Source: JAGIBJ01 sp032119595
Lineage (GTDB): Bacteria; Actinomycetota; Thermoleophilia; Solirubrobacterales; Solirubrobacteraceae
NCBI GenBank assembly: GCA_032119595.1
Contig: JAUMBQ010000003.1
Span: 62,001-126,000 of the forward strand
Reading direction: 5' to 3'
Length of the DNA stretch: 64,000 nucleotides
Shown here: positions 1 to 8,486 of the stretch, one piece after another
How positions within the stretch are numbered: the first letter of the stretch is position 1
Layout: each line of letters begins with the position of its first letter
Translations under genes and position numbers: made by a program
The notes under the pieces: model-generated
What the model was told of the DNA's origin: nothing
The model's input: only the letters and a program-made list of their open reading frames with translations
Databases searched by the model: none

Positions 1-1324
1 CGGCGCGAACCATCGCGCGCAGACCGTTGGAGAACTCAAGCCCGATCTTCGGGTTGATCTGAAGCTGCTTGACGCCGGGCACGCGGTACTCGACCGGGTC
101 CTCGATGGTCACGATCGTGCGGTCACCGGTGTTGACGAGCTGGAGCGCGCCGTAGACGGTGGTCGTCTTGCCGGAGCCGGTCGGACCCGTGGCGAGAATG
201 CCGCCGTGAGAGCGACTGAGGGCTCGGATCAGACGCTCCTGGTCCTGTCCGCGCATGCCGAGCTGCTCCAGGCCGCGAACCGTGCCACCGCTGTCGAGGA
301 CGCGCAGCACGACGGACTCACCGTCGACGAGCGGCAGGGTCACGACGCGCAGGTCGATGCGACGCCCATCGATGTTGAAGCCGACGCGGCCGTCCTGCGG
401 CATGCGGCGCTCAGCGATGTTGAGCTCCGCGAGGATCTTGAGGCGCGAGACCACGCTGGCCGCAAGCTGCCGTGGCACGGACGTGACCTCATGCACAACG
501 CCGTCGATACGGAACTTGACCGTGAGGCCGTCGGCGCCCGGGTCGAAGTGGATGTCGGAGGCGCGTCGCTCAACGGCCTGGGCGATCACCGACTGGACGA
601 TCTTGACCGTCGGGCCCTCGTCGTCGGTCGTTTCACGAAGGTCGGTGAGCTCCTCGGGCTGACTGACATCGTCGATCTGCTCCAGGACGGCGCCGACCTC
701 GGAGTCCACGCCGAGCACCCGGCTGATGACCATGTCGATGTCATCTTCCGACACGACGATCGGCCGCACGCGCTGCCCGGTGAGCATCGCGATGTCGTCG
801 AGCGCAACGATGTTGCCCGGGTCGACCATCGCCACGACGAGCGTCTCGTCGTCGAAGGCCACCGGGAGCGAACGCAGGCGACGAGCGGTCTGCGCATCGA
901 CGAGCATGGCGGCCCGCATGTCGACCTCCGCCTGCCTGATGGAGAGGTACGGGAGGCCGAAGCGCTCGGCGATCGCCTGGCCAAGCTGCTCGCTCGTGAT
1001 GAGGTTGCGGTCCAGGAGGAGCTGACCGATCGGGCGGCCCATCGACCGCGCCTCGTCAACCATTTCCTCCACCACGCTGCGCGGCACCCACATCGCGTCG
1101 ACCACGATGTCGCCGAGCCGGCGGCGCGGCGTCGGGACCCAGCCCGAGCCCGAACCGGGAAGCGACACGGTCATCGGCGCCGTTGCCACGGCCGAGGCCG
1201 TCGCCATGGCGGCTGCGCTGCCCGGGACCGGTTCCCCACCCCACGTGCCCGTCTTGAGCGACCGTGCGGCGGCTGCGGCAGCCGCGTCTGCGGGGTTTAT
1301 GGGGGTGGCGTTCGGATCGAGCAT
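1..1324 (-). CDS. PilB/GspE-type assembly ATPase, 3' end cut by the window edge
   Basis: About 441 residues of a type II secretion/type IV pilus assembly ATPase are visible; the C-terminus lies beyond the left edge. After an Ala-rich N-terminus comes an MshEN-like domain (roughly residues 70-200: LGDIVVDA, IGQLLLDRNLI), then the GspE core with RASDIHFDPGADG, RRMPQDGRVG, and Walker A GPTGSGKTTT around Lys386, followed by IVTIEDPVEYRVPGVKQLQI. It should hydrolyse ATP at the inner face of the membrane to power pilin assembly. The ATG at 1324 is the only start consistent with the conserved N-terminal domain. It is a paralogue of the complete PilB at 17167-19281, and the two share the same domain order. 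The zinc-binding CxxC segment expected near the C-terminus cannot be checked here. Confidence 0.9.
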   Translation of the reverse strand, partial: MLDPNATPINPADAAAAAAARSLKTGTWGGEPVPGSAAAMATASAVATAPMTVSLPGSGSGWVPTPRRRLGDIVVDAMWVPRSVVEEMVDEARSMGRPIGQLLLDRNLITSEQLGQAIAERFGLPYLSIRQAEVDMRAAMLVDAQTARRLRSLPVAFDDETLVVAMVDPGNIVALDDIAMLTGQRVRPIVVSEDDIDMVISRVLGVDSEVGAVLEQIDDVSQPEELTDLRETTDDEGPTVKIVQSVIAQAVERRASDIHFDPGADGLTVKFRIDGVVHEVTSVPRQLAASVVSRLKILAELNIAERRMPQDGRVGFNIDGRRIDLRVVTLPLVDGESVVLRVLDSGGTVRGLEQLGMRGQDQERLIRALSRSHGGILATGPTGSGKTTTVYGALQLVNTGDRTIVTIEDPVEYRVPGVKQLQINPKIGLEFSNGLRAMVRA

Positions 1325-1426
1325 CGGAGCAATACCTGGGGTCGGTCGTGCAAGGACGACGGGACGATGTCCGAGTGATCGGCGATATCCGGCGGTCCTA
1401 AAGCCCTGATGGACGGGGCCGCGCCG

Positions 1427-1450
1427 CCCGAGAGGGCTCGCCCTCTCGGG
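1427..1450 (-). terminator. Intrinsic terminator-like hairpin after the histidine kinase
   Basis: A perfect 10-bp inverted repeat (CCCGAGAGGG, loop CTCG, CCCTCTCGGG) starts one base past the stop codon of the leftward sensor kinase. It has no T run, which is usual for high-G+C actinobacteria. It separates the kinase from the next leftward gene. Confidence 0.6.
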
Positions 1451-1451
1451 G

Positions 1452-3965
1452 TCAGCTGGTTGAGGCGCTCGCGGGGACGGTGAACCAAAAGCTCGAGCCC
1501 TCGCCCTGAGCGCTGTCGCATCCGACTTCGCCACCGCCGGCCTCAACCATCTCTTTCACCAGCGCAAGCCCGAGGCCGGTGCCTTCGATGCCCTTGATCA
1601 TCCCGGCGTCGCCGCGGAAGAATCGTTCGAACGCGTGCCGCCGCTCGTCCTCGGCCATGCCCATTCCATGGTCGGTGATCGTGACGGTGATCGACCCGTT
1701 GTGCTGCGCCGCCTGCGCCCCGATCGCCCCGCCCTCGGGCGAGTACTTGATCGCGTTGGACAGCAGGTTGCCGATGACGCGGCGCAAACTGTCGCTGTCA
1801 CCAGAGGCGGCCATATCGCCGCTGCTATGAAATGTGAGCGTATGGCGATCGCTCTGCTGTGAGAAGAGCCTGACCTGCTGCTCGAGGAGGTCACCGAGAT
1901 CGACCAGCTCGGTGGCCGACTCGCTCCCGTGCGGGAGCCGTTGGAGGTCGAGGAAGTCGTTGATCAGCGCCGCCAGCCGGAGCCCCTGCTCCTTGATGGT
2001 GGTCAGATACTCGGCGCGGTCAGCTTGGCCTGGGTCGTGGTCCAGCAGCAGATCCACATACCCGAGGATCGCGGAAAGCGGGGTACGGAGCTCGTGCGAA
2101 ACCGTCTCCATCAGCTTGTCCTTGGCCTGCTCGGCCTGGCGCTCGCGAGTGGTCTCGCGCATCACGAAAATCCGGCCCATCAGTGCTCCAGCGCTGGTTC
2201 GCACCGGCGCGGTATAGCGGTGGACCCAGCGGCGGGTGTCGATGAGTTCGTACTCGTCGGATCCCTCATATTCCGGGTCGTCACTGATCTGCCGCAGGCG
2301 CCGCTCATGCTCCTGCGGGTTGACCGTTCGCTGCGCGATGGCCGGGATCAAGTCGCCGCCGGCAGGCTGCTCTGAGTCCGGAGAGATCCCGAGAACTTCC
2401 GACCGGAACCGATCCATCTCGGGGTTGGTCAGGATGGTCTGACCGTCGAGTCCGGACAGATGGATCGCGTCGCCAGCAGCCTCGAGCACGGCCCGGTTGA
2501 GGTCGGCCAAGCGGTCGGTGCGCTGCACCTCGATGGCGTTCTCGAAGGAGACGGCGGCCAGCCCGGCGAGATGCTCCAGCGCAACGAGTTCCTCTTCGGC
2601 GAACGCCTGAGCGGTGCGCCCGAGGCTCAGGACCCCGACGACCTCGACGCCATGAATGAGCGGGATGTGCACTTCAAAATGAACCGGGATCTCGACTCCG
2701 AAACTCTCGACCGACAGCTCCCCGTCGGGCCGGCTCACCTGTACGGTTTCACGCTCCCGCACGGCGCGGCCGACGAGTCCGGAGCCCGGCTCGGCGACGG
2801 GTGAGAGCGCGTCGGCGTCCACGCCACGGCTTCCGATGCATCGGTATCTCCCGTCGCTTGGCTCGGTGACGACATACACCGACCCGATCACGGCATCCGT
2901 CATCGCTGCGGCCGCGCTCAGCAGCGTCTCAGCCTGGTCGTCGAGCCTCGGCCGTAGCCCGAGGTCCTGCGCGACCTCGGCGAAGATCGCGTCGCGCGCT
3001 TGGCTCAGCCGGACCACCTCGGACGTCGCGTGAAGGTCGACGGCCTGCTGACGAAGCGACATGTTGAGGCGGTGGAGCTGGTCTTGGGCATCGGATCGCT
3101 CGACCGACTGGGCGACCAGCTCTCGCGACTGGCTCTGCAGCTCGGCGTTCTGCATCTCCAGCTCGGACTGCTGGTCGTCGATCTCTCGCGCGCTGGTCTG
3201 CAGCGAGCGACTCATCGCGTTGAACGCGGCACCGAGCTGCCCGATCTCGTCTCGTCGCTGATCGTCGAGGCGGACGGCGAAGTCACCGGCGCCGATCTGC
3301 GTCGCCGCATCGGCGACGCGGCGGATCGGCACCACGACCGATCGCGCCAGGTACGCCAGCATCCCGAACAGCAGCACCAAGGCGACCGCGACGGCGCCGA
3401 GGGCCAGCCGAAGCGCGCGGCGCGCGCCAGCGGCGGACGCCTGGGCCTCGGCGGCCTGATCGCCGGAACGCTGCGCTACAGCGACGATCTGCGTCACCTG
3501 GCCGCGAAGCGTGTCGACCTGGCGCTTTCCGACTTCGGTCGCGATGACCGCGCGCCCCTCGGCGGTGCTGCGCGTCGTCGCCGAGAGGAGCGGCTCGGAG
3601 AACGTCCGCAGATAGGCATACGCGCGCCGCTCAATCTCCCGCGCGACTGGGAGCAGGCGCGGATCGTCGTTCACCGAGCGAACAAGCTCCGAGACCTGGG
3701 TCGGGAGCGCGACCGATGCCTCGCGATACGGCAGCAGAAACCGCTCTCGCCGCGCAATCGCGTAGCCACGAAGGGCCGTCTCAGCATCAACGACGGACGC
3801 CTCGACGGCTCGGGCGGCGTTCACCGTCCGATCGGACGCCTTCGCCGCCGATGCGGAACGCCCGAGGTCGCGATTGGCAATTCCGAGCAGTGCGACGGCG
3901 GCACCGCAGACAACAACGACGGTCGCGACCATCGCGACCAACCGGACCATCAGGCGGGTGTTCAT
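1452..3965 (-). CDS. Membrane sensor histidine kinase (CHASE3-HAMP-GAF-PAS-HisKA-HATPase)
   Basis: An 837-residue hybrid-free sensor kinase. A first membrane helix (about residues 7-28) is followed by a CHASE3-like periplasmic region with the typical LRGYAIARRERFLLPYREA segment, a second helix (about 186-208), HAMP (VVPIRRVADAATQIGAGDF), a coiled coil, a GAF domain (about 340-490) and a PAS-like domain (about 500-610). The transmitter has H-box VSHELRTPLSAILGY, N-box NLLSNAIKYSPEGG, DHGMGM and GTGLGLALVKEM, so all catalytic boxes are intact. It should autophosphorylate on the H-box His and pass phosphate to an unlinked response regulator; none is encoded next to it. It is divergent from a c-di-GMP phosphodiesterase gene, so a link to second-messenger signalling is possible but only inferred. 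Confidence 0.92.
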   Translation of the reverse strand: MNTRLMVRLVAMVATVVVVCGAAVALLGIANRDLGRSASAAKASDRTVNAARAVEASVVDAETALRGYAIARRERFLLPYREASVALPTQVSELVRSVNDDPRLLPVAREIERRAYAYLRTFSEPLLSATTRSTAEGRAVIATEVGKRQVDTLRGQVTQIVAVAQRSGDQAAEAQASAAGARRALRLALGAVAVALVLLFGMLAYLARSVVVPIRRVADAATQIGAGDFAVRLDDQRRDEIGQLGAAFNAMSRSLQTSAREIDDQQSELEMQNAELQSQSRELVAQSVERSDAQDQLHRLNMSLRQQAVDLHATSEVVRLSQARDAIFAEVAQDLGLRPRLDDQAETLLSAAAAMTDAVIGSVYVVTEPSDGRYRCIGSRGVDADALSPVAEPGSGLVGRAVRERETVQVSRPDGELSVESFGVEIPVHFEVHIPLIHGVEVVGVLSLGRTAQAFAEEELVALEHLAGLAAVSFENAIEVQRTDRLADLNRAVLEAAGDAIHLSGLDGQTILTNPEMDRFRSEVLGISPDSEQPAGGDLIPAIAQRTVNPQEHERRLRQISDDPEYEGSDEYELIDTRRWVHRYTAPVRTSAGALMGRIFVMRETTRERQAEQAKDKLMETVSHELRTPLSAILGYVDLLLDHDPGQADRAEYLTTIKEQGLRLAALINDFLDLQRLPHGSESATELVDLGDLLEQQVRLFSQQSDRHTLTFHSSGDMAASGDSDSLRRVIGNLLSNAIKYSPEGGAIGAQAAQHNGSITVTITDHGMGMAEDERRHAFERFFRGDAGMIKGIEGTGLGLALVKEMVEAGGGEVGCDSAQGEGSSFWFTVPASASTS

Positions 3966-4274
3966 CTGACGATCCGGTGCTGCTTCACGGGATTCCTCCG
4001 AATCACCATCAGCGGGGAGTCCACGAGAGACGCCGACTCACCCACCGAAGCTTCAGGCGATCCCGATGCCCGGGATTCTGGCCTGTGAGCACTCATCATA
4101 GGTCAGTTGTGCAGAGTGCCTTCCAACATCACGCACCAAGAATTCTTGAGGTCAGAAATTCCGGAATACGGTGTGTTGTGGGTGGACATATGGTCGATGC
4201 AGCGATCGACACCAGGACTACTGTCCCTCGTTCAGAGTCGAGGCGCCGCCTTGGTTTTGCGAGAGGAGGACGCC
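3966..4274. promoter_or_regulatory. Divergent intergenic region with a perfect 12-bp palindrome
   Basis: About 309 bases between the divergent sensor kinase and EAL genes, visibly more A+T-rich than the flanks. It holds a perfect palindrome CAAGAATTCTTG at 4137-4148, next to a second A+T-rich stretch with GAAATTCCGGAAT. No protein with a ribosome binding site was found in it. It must contain promoters for both genes; the palindrome could be an operator. Confidence 0.4.
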
Positions 4275-5852
4275 GTGGCGTCCCACCGCTACATCATCGG
4301 TCGACCGCCGTCGTGCGACGACCCACTGGGCGACCGCGTCGCCGCCGAACCGCTGGGGCAGCGTGCCGAGGTGCTGTCGACTGGCCGTGAACCCGCCGGG
4401 TGGGACCAGGCACTCCGCGAACTCGATCAGGACCACGCCGACGCCGACCAGTCGTCGTCGCAAGCCGACCAGAATGCGTCGGATGCCGACCAGACCGCCT
4501 CCGACGCGGCGGAAGCGGCGGTGTATTCAGAGCAGCATCGGGCCGATCTCGAGCAACTCGCCTCGGACCTCGACCAGGCCGCCGCCGACCGTGACTGCGC
4601 GGGATCCCGTGTGAGTGCTGCATCGCGCGAGGCGTACGCCGCGTCCAAGTTGGATCGTGTTGATGCGACGGCGGCGCGCGAGTTGAGCGCCACTGGGCGC
4701 GCCTCAGCCGAAGCGGTCCGCACGCGCGAAGACCAGCGCCGCGGCGAGGCAGCGCGCCAGCGTGACGCGACCGCCGGCTCACGCGACGATGCATCGGCTG
4801 CGCGCGATGCGGCGTCTGCCCGATCTGAGCAGACCCCGACGACTGGGGGCTTCCCGCCCGGCCGCTCCCCTGGCGACCACGTCCGTGGACTCGCTGCGGA
4901 TCGTCGAGCTTGCGCCGCCGGGGATCGTCGCCGTGCTGCCGGGGCCAGGGACTATGCCGCTGGAGGGGCCCTCAGCCGCGGCCGGCAGACGGTGATGCTT
5001 GCCGATTCCTCTGGAGCTCCGCGAGCACTTCAGATCCGCAGGCGGTTTGTGCTGCGAGACGCGCTCCAACGCGCCCTGGAACGCGACGAGTTCTCGCTTC
5101 ACTACCAGCCGGTCTACGACCTGCGGACCGGCCGGGTCCGCGCCTTCGAAGCGCTCCTGCGCTGGACGCATCCAGAACTCGGGTTGATCCCGCCCGACGA
5201 ATTCATTCCACTCGCCGAGGCCACCGGCGTCATCGTCCCGATCGGGCAATGGGTGATCGACACAGCACTGGCTTCCGTCGGCCATTGGCTCCACGAGACC
5301 AATCGCCACGACCTGTCGATTGCCGTGAACGTCGCGCCCGAGCAACTCCTGCAGCGCGACTTCAGTGATTGCATTGCCGAGAGTCTGGCGGCCTCCGGGC
5401 TCCCGAGCACCGCGCTCACGCTCGAGATCACCGAACGCACCCTGGTCGACGACGAGCCCACCGCTCGCGCGTCGATGAACCGGTTGAAGGATCTGGGTAT
5501 CGCCCTGTCCGTCGACGACTTCGGCACCGGCTTTTCGTCGCTCGGGCGCCTTTCGTCGTTTCCGGTCGATGAGCTCAAGGTCGATCGGATGTTCGTCGCC
5601 GAGATCGCGGTTGACCATCGTCAGAGAGCGCTGGTGGCCGGCATCGTGGCCATGGCGACGGCGCTGAAGATGCGCGTTGTCGCCGAGGGGATCGAGACGG
5701 AGGAGCAGCGCTCGATCCTCTCCGATGTGGGCTGCCACTTCGGGCAGGGCTACCTGCTGGCTCGGCCGATGATCGCGTCGGGCGTCGATGCGTTGTTGGC
5801 GGCGGCGCCTCCGCAGTGGTCGACAAGCGGATCTCCTGCGCTGACGCCGTAG
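4275..5852 (+). CDS. Cyclic-di-GMP phosphodiesterase (EAL domain) with heptad-repeat N-terminus
   Basis: About 525 residues. The C-terminal EAL domain (about 255-510) hydrolyses c-di-GMP to pGpG: EALLRW around Glu292, VNVAPEQLL, LEITERTL, the DDFGTGFSSL loop, VVAEGIETEEQ and the closing QGYLLARPM are all present, so it is predicted to be active. There is no GGDEF domain. The N-terminus (about 45-190) is a highly charged soluble segment with period-7 motifs such as DADQSSSQADQNASDADQTA, likely a long coiled coil. I chose the GTG at 4275 because AGGAGGA ends four bases before it; the same frame stays open upstream to a TTG at 4107 without a ribosome binding site. It is divergent from the histidine kinase gene. 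Confidence 0.88.
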   Translation: MASHRYIIGRPPSCDDPLGDRVAAEPLGQRAEVLSTGREPAGWDQALRELDQDHADADQSSSQADQNASDADQTASDAAEAAVYSEQHRADLEQLASDLDQAAADRDCAGSRVSAASREAYAASKLDRVDATAARELSATGRASAEAVRTREDQRRGEAARQRDATAGSRDDASAARDAASARSEQTPTTGGFPPGRSPGDHVRGLAADRRACAAGDRRRAAGARDYAAGGALSRGRQTVMLADSSGAPRALQIRRRFVLRDALQRALERDEFSLHYQPVYDLRTGRVRAFEALLRWTHPELGLIPPDEFIPLAEATGVIVPIGQWVIDTALASVGHWLHETNRHDLSIAVNVAPEQLLQRDFSDCIAESLAASGLPSTALTLEITERTLVDDEPTARASMNRLKDLGIALSVDDFGTGFSSLGRLSSFPVDELKVDRMFVAEIAVDHRQRALVAGIVAMATALKMRVVAEGIETEEQRSILSDVGCHFGQGYLLARPMIASGVDALLAAAPPQWSTSGSPALTP

Positions 5853-5923
5853 CGCGCACCCGGGGGACAACGCTGTAGGTGACCATGGGCGACCGGTTCC
5901 GGCGCACCAAACCGTGGTCGATC

Positions 5924-6039
5924 CCCCCTAAAACTGGGGGCAGCCCGGCTAGGTGCTTCTTGGCACGCGAGCAAGGCCGGACCAGATCTCCGGGGGGAGA
6001 TCCAGGGAAGGCGCAGCAGTCGGTGGGGCTGACTGCGCC
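5924..6039. other. Cluster of four hairpins between convergent genes, possible structured RNA
   Basis: Within 116 bases there are four separable stems: CCCCC/GGGGG (5924-5940), a two-part stem with CCGGC/GCCGG enclosing GTGC/GCAC (5945-5980), GATCTCC/GGAGATC with a GGGG loop (5985-6002), and GGCGCAG/CTGCGCC with an inner CAG/CTG (6010-6039). It lies between the ends of the EAL gene and recQ, so it could be read-through structure, a small RNA, or stacked terminators. It does not match a riboswitch class I know. Confidence 0.3.
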
Positions 6040-6046
6040 ACGCGAG

Positions 6047-6068
6047 GGGCGGGCTTTCGGGCCCGCCC
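6047..6068. terminator. Bidirectional terminator hairpin
   Basis: A perfect 8-bp stem GGGCGGGC/GCCCGCCC with loop TTTCGG, between the convergent EAL and recQ genes; it could serve both strands. Confidence 0.6.
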
Positions 6069-6156
6069 TTCTCGAAACTCGGTGGGCGGCCTGACGGAGT
6101 AGGTCGCCGAGCCGAGGCTTCGACCGCCGATCCGCCCGCGGCGGAACGCTTAACCG

Positions 6157-8274
6157 CTAGCCAACGATCTCGAGGACGTCGCCCGCGAACTTCTCCAGGA
6201 AGGCGGGACCGACGCCCTTGATCGCACCGAGTTCGACCTCGTTGGTGGGCCGCACGTCAGCGATCGCCTCGAGCGTGCGGTTCGTCGCGACGGTGTAGGC
6301 CGGCTTGTCGGCTGCCGCCTCGCGACGCCAGACGACCAGTGCCTCGTAGAGCTCGGGATCGGGGTTGTACGGGGACGGCTCTTGCGCCCCACTTCCGCTT
6401 CCGCTTGTGCGCTTCTTCTTCAACGCCTTCGGCGGGTTGAGGCCGAGATCCGGGTCATGAACGTCGCAGCAGCGACCCGTCGGAGCGCCTGGGGTCGCGT
6501 CGCCGAAGTGGTCGAGCAGGGTGCGCCGGCGGCACGTGTCGCCAAACGCATACGCCTCGATCGCCCGGTAGGCACGCCACCCACGATCTTTGGCTTCGCG
6601 GCAGATCTGGTCGACGGCCCGAGGATCGAGCCGCTGATCCACGGTGACCAAGAGGCGTCCGCCGCCGGCCGGCGCCAGGCGCGCGCCACCGGAGCGCTCG
6701 ACGATCGCGAGCGACGTGCGGTCGTCGTCGTTCTCGGGCCGGTCCATTTCCAGCACGCCGTCGCGGGCTCGCGAAAGCAGGCGCCGGTGGTAGCTGGCTA
6801 CCGCTTCGGGCTCGATGGCGCGCTGCTGGTTGAAGTGGATCAGGCGACTGAGGTCGGCCCGCGAGGCGAGCAGCAGCGCCCGCGACGGCGCTCCGTCACG
6901 GCCCGCACGGCCAGCCTCCTGGTAGTAGGCCTCCACGGAGGTCGGCATCGCCCAGTGGCACACGAACCGCACGTCGGCCTTGTCGACGCCCATCCCAAAG
7001 GCGTTCGTCGCGACGATGATGTCGAGCGTGCCTTCCATGAAGGCCCGCTGGACCCCGGATCGCTGTTCCGATGGCAGGCCTGCGTGGTAGTGGGCTGCCT
7101 CATGGCCGTCGTCGCGAAGCATGCCCGCGACCTCTTCGCAGTCCTTGCGCGTGCCGCAGTAGATGATCGCGGGCTTGAGCGCAGGATCGGTGAGCGCGCC
7201 GAGGAGCAGCGCCTTCTTCCCGTCCTTCGTGCCCTTGCCTTCGAACTGCACCACGTCGAACGCGAGGTTCGGACGGTCAAAGCCCGAACGGATCATCTCC
7301 GGGTCGCGCAAGCCCAGACGCCCGATGATCTCCCCAGCGACCGCCTCCGTCGCCGTGGCCGTCGCCGCCATCACCGTCGGGCGGCCGAGCCGCTCGATCG
7401 CGTCCGGCAGCCGCAGGTAGTCCGGGCGAAAGTCATGGCCCCACTCCGCCAGGCAGTGCGCCTCGTCGATCACGAAGAGGTCCACCCCGCGCTGTTCCAG
7501 CACGCTCACGAACCCCGGCGAAGCAAACCGCTCCGGTGAGCAGAACACGATCCGCGCGAGCCCTGAACGCAGCGCGTCGAACGAGGCCCGCCCGTCCTCC
7601 TCGGACATCCCAGACGCGATCATCACCGCGGGATGACCATCGGCCGTGAGGCGACGGAGCTGGTCGGCCATCAGCGCGACGAGTGGACTCACGACGACCG
7701 TGAGCTTCGTTCCCGCCAGGCCAGGGAGTTGATAACAGAGACTCTTGCCGCCGCCGGTCGGCATCACGACGAGACTGTCGCGGCCCTGCAGTGCGGCCGT
7801 GACGGCTTCGCGCTGCCCCGGCCTGAACCCCGAAAGCCCGATGTGCGCCAGCAAGCGGTCGGCGTCCGGCGGACCGTCGTACAGGCGCGGCTCCCAGCCC
7901 TCCCCTGCCGTCGTCGGACTGGGGACCGAGCCCGACGCGTAGATCGGGGCTGCAGAAGCTGGCCGCGCCGCTGGTCCCGTGCCATATCCGCCGCTCCGGC
8001 TCGCGCCCTTGCCGTTTGGGTTGCCGCCCGCCGTCGCGCCATTTCGGCGTCCTGCCGCGTCGGCTGGTGCGCCGCCTCCAGGCCGCGTCTTCGTCATGGC
8101 ACCCAGGGCTTCCGCCATCGGGCGTGCGTCGAGCTGCTGCTCAGGCGTGAGCGCCTTCCAATGCCCACGCGCGGCCGCGACCATCAGGTCGAGCTGCGGC
8201 TCTCGCACCCCGGCACGAGCCTCGGACTCGAGTTCCCGCATCAGCGCGGGAAAGGCGTTGTGGAAGGAAGGCAC
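6157..8274 (-). CDS. recQ: ATP-dependent DNA helicase RecQ
   Basis: About 705 residues. A superfamily 2 3'-5' helicase acting in recombination and repair. The core starts near residue 145 with GLSGFRPGQREAVTAALQG, Walker A MPTGGGKSLCYQ (about 176), DEAH box VIDEAHCLAEWGHDFRPDY, ATATAT, NAFGMGVDKADVRFV, and YYQEAGRAGRDG. It is followed by the Cys-bearing RecQ zinc region (CRRRTLLDHFGD, GRCCDVHDP) and a C-terminal HRDC domain (VATNRTLEAIADVRPTNEVEL). The first 145 residues are a Gly/Pro/Ala-rich extension not typical of E. coli RecQ, with a helical start PSFHNAFPALMRELESEARAG. The start is uncertain: GTG at 8274 is preferred over the TTG at 8295 because the protein-like sequence begins there; neither has a clear ribosome binding site. 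Confidence 0.93.
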   Translation of the reverse strand: MPSFHNAFPALMRELESEARAGVREPQLDLMVAAARGHWKALTPEQQLDARPMAEALGAMTKTRPGGGAPADAAGRRNGATAGGNPNGKGASRSGGYGTGPAARPASAAPIYASGSVPSPTTAGEGWEPRLYDGPPDADRLLAHIGLSGFRPGQREAVTAALQGRDSLVVMPTGGGKSLCYQLPGLAGTKLTVVVSPLVALMADQLRRLTADGHPAVMIASGMSEEDGRASFDALRSGLARIVFCSPERFASPGFVSVLEQRGVDLFVIDEAHCLAEWGHDFRPDYLRLPDAIERLGRPTVMAATATATEAVAGEIIGRLGLRDPEMIRSGFDRPNLAFDVVQFEGKGTKDGKKALLLGALTDPALKPAIIYCGTRKDCEEVAGMLRDDGHEAAHYHAGLPSEQRSGVQRAFMEGTLDIIVATNAFGMGVDKADVRFVCHWAMPTSVEAYYQEAGRAGRDGAPSRALLLASRADLSRLIHFNQQRAIEPEAVASYHRRLLSRARDGVLEMDRPENDDDRTSLAIVERSGGARLAPAGGGRLLVTVDQRLDPRAVDQICREAKDRGWRAYRAIEAYAFGDTCRRRTLLDHFGDATPGAPTGRCCDVHDPDLGLNPPKALKKKRTSGSGSGAQEPSPYNPDPELYEALVVWRREAAADKPAYTVATNRTLEAIADVRPTNEVELGAIKGVGPAFLEKFAGDVLEIVG

Positions 8275-8397
8275 CGGCCGACAGTACCCAGGCAATCGGC
8301 GGTTTCAGGCCCGCCTACCCACGGTTGGTGCAGTTTCGCGCGCATCCTGCGACAAACGCGGCGCGCAACGCCACATTCGACCGCCGTCGCCCCGCCT

Positions 8398-8436
8398 ACA
8401 CACCAACGAGCCGCGGAACGCGGGGCCGGTGTCCAC
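8398..8436. repeat. Solo copy of the palindromic repeat found in tandem at 61683-61866
   Basis: The segment shares ACACCAA, CCGCGGAACGC and CCGGTGTCCACG in the same order and near-identical spacing with the 71-bp tandem units at 61.7 kb. The ends ACACC and GGTGT can pair. It sits in the intergenic region between recQ and the GAF regulator. Confidence 0.55.
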
Positions 8437-8486
8437 GCACCCAGGCCCGCCGACACCGCGCACCGGCGCCGATCAGGACGGCCGGG

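Noticed and set aside
206..1378. Plus-strand open frame of 390 codons over the left edge
   Set aside because: It is antisense to the conserved PilB-like ATPase and has an Arg/Asp/His-rich shadow composition.
3000..4088. Plus-strand open frame of 362 codons
   Set aside because: Antisense to the histidine kinase with its HAMP and CHASE3 regions; no family features or ribosome binding site.
5924..6039. c-di-GMP or cobalamin riboswitch near the EAL gene
   Set aside because: It lies downstream of both neighbouring genes and lacks the conserved cores of these classes.
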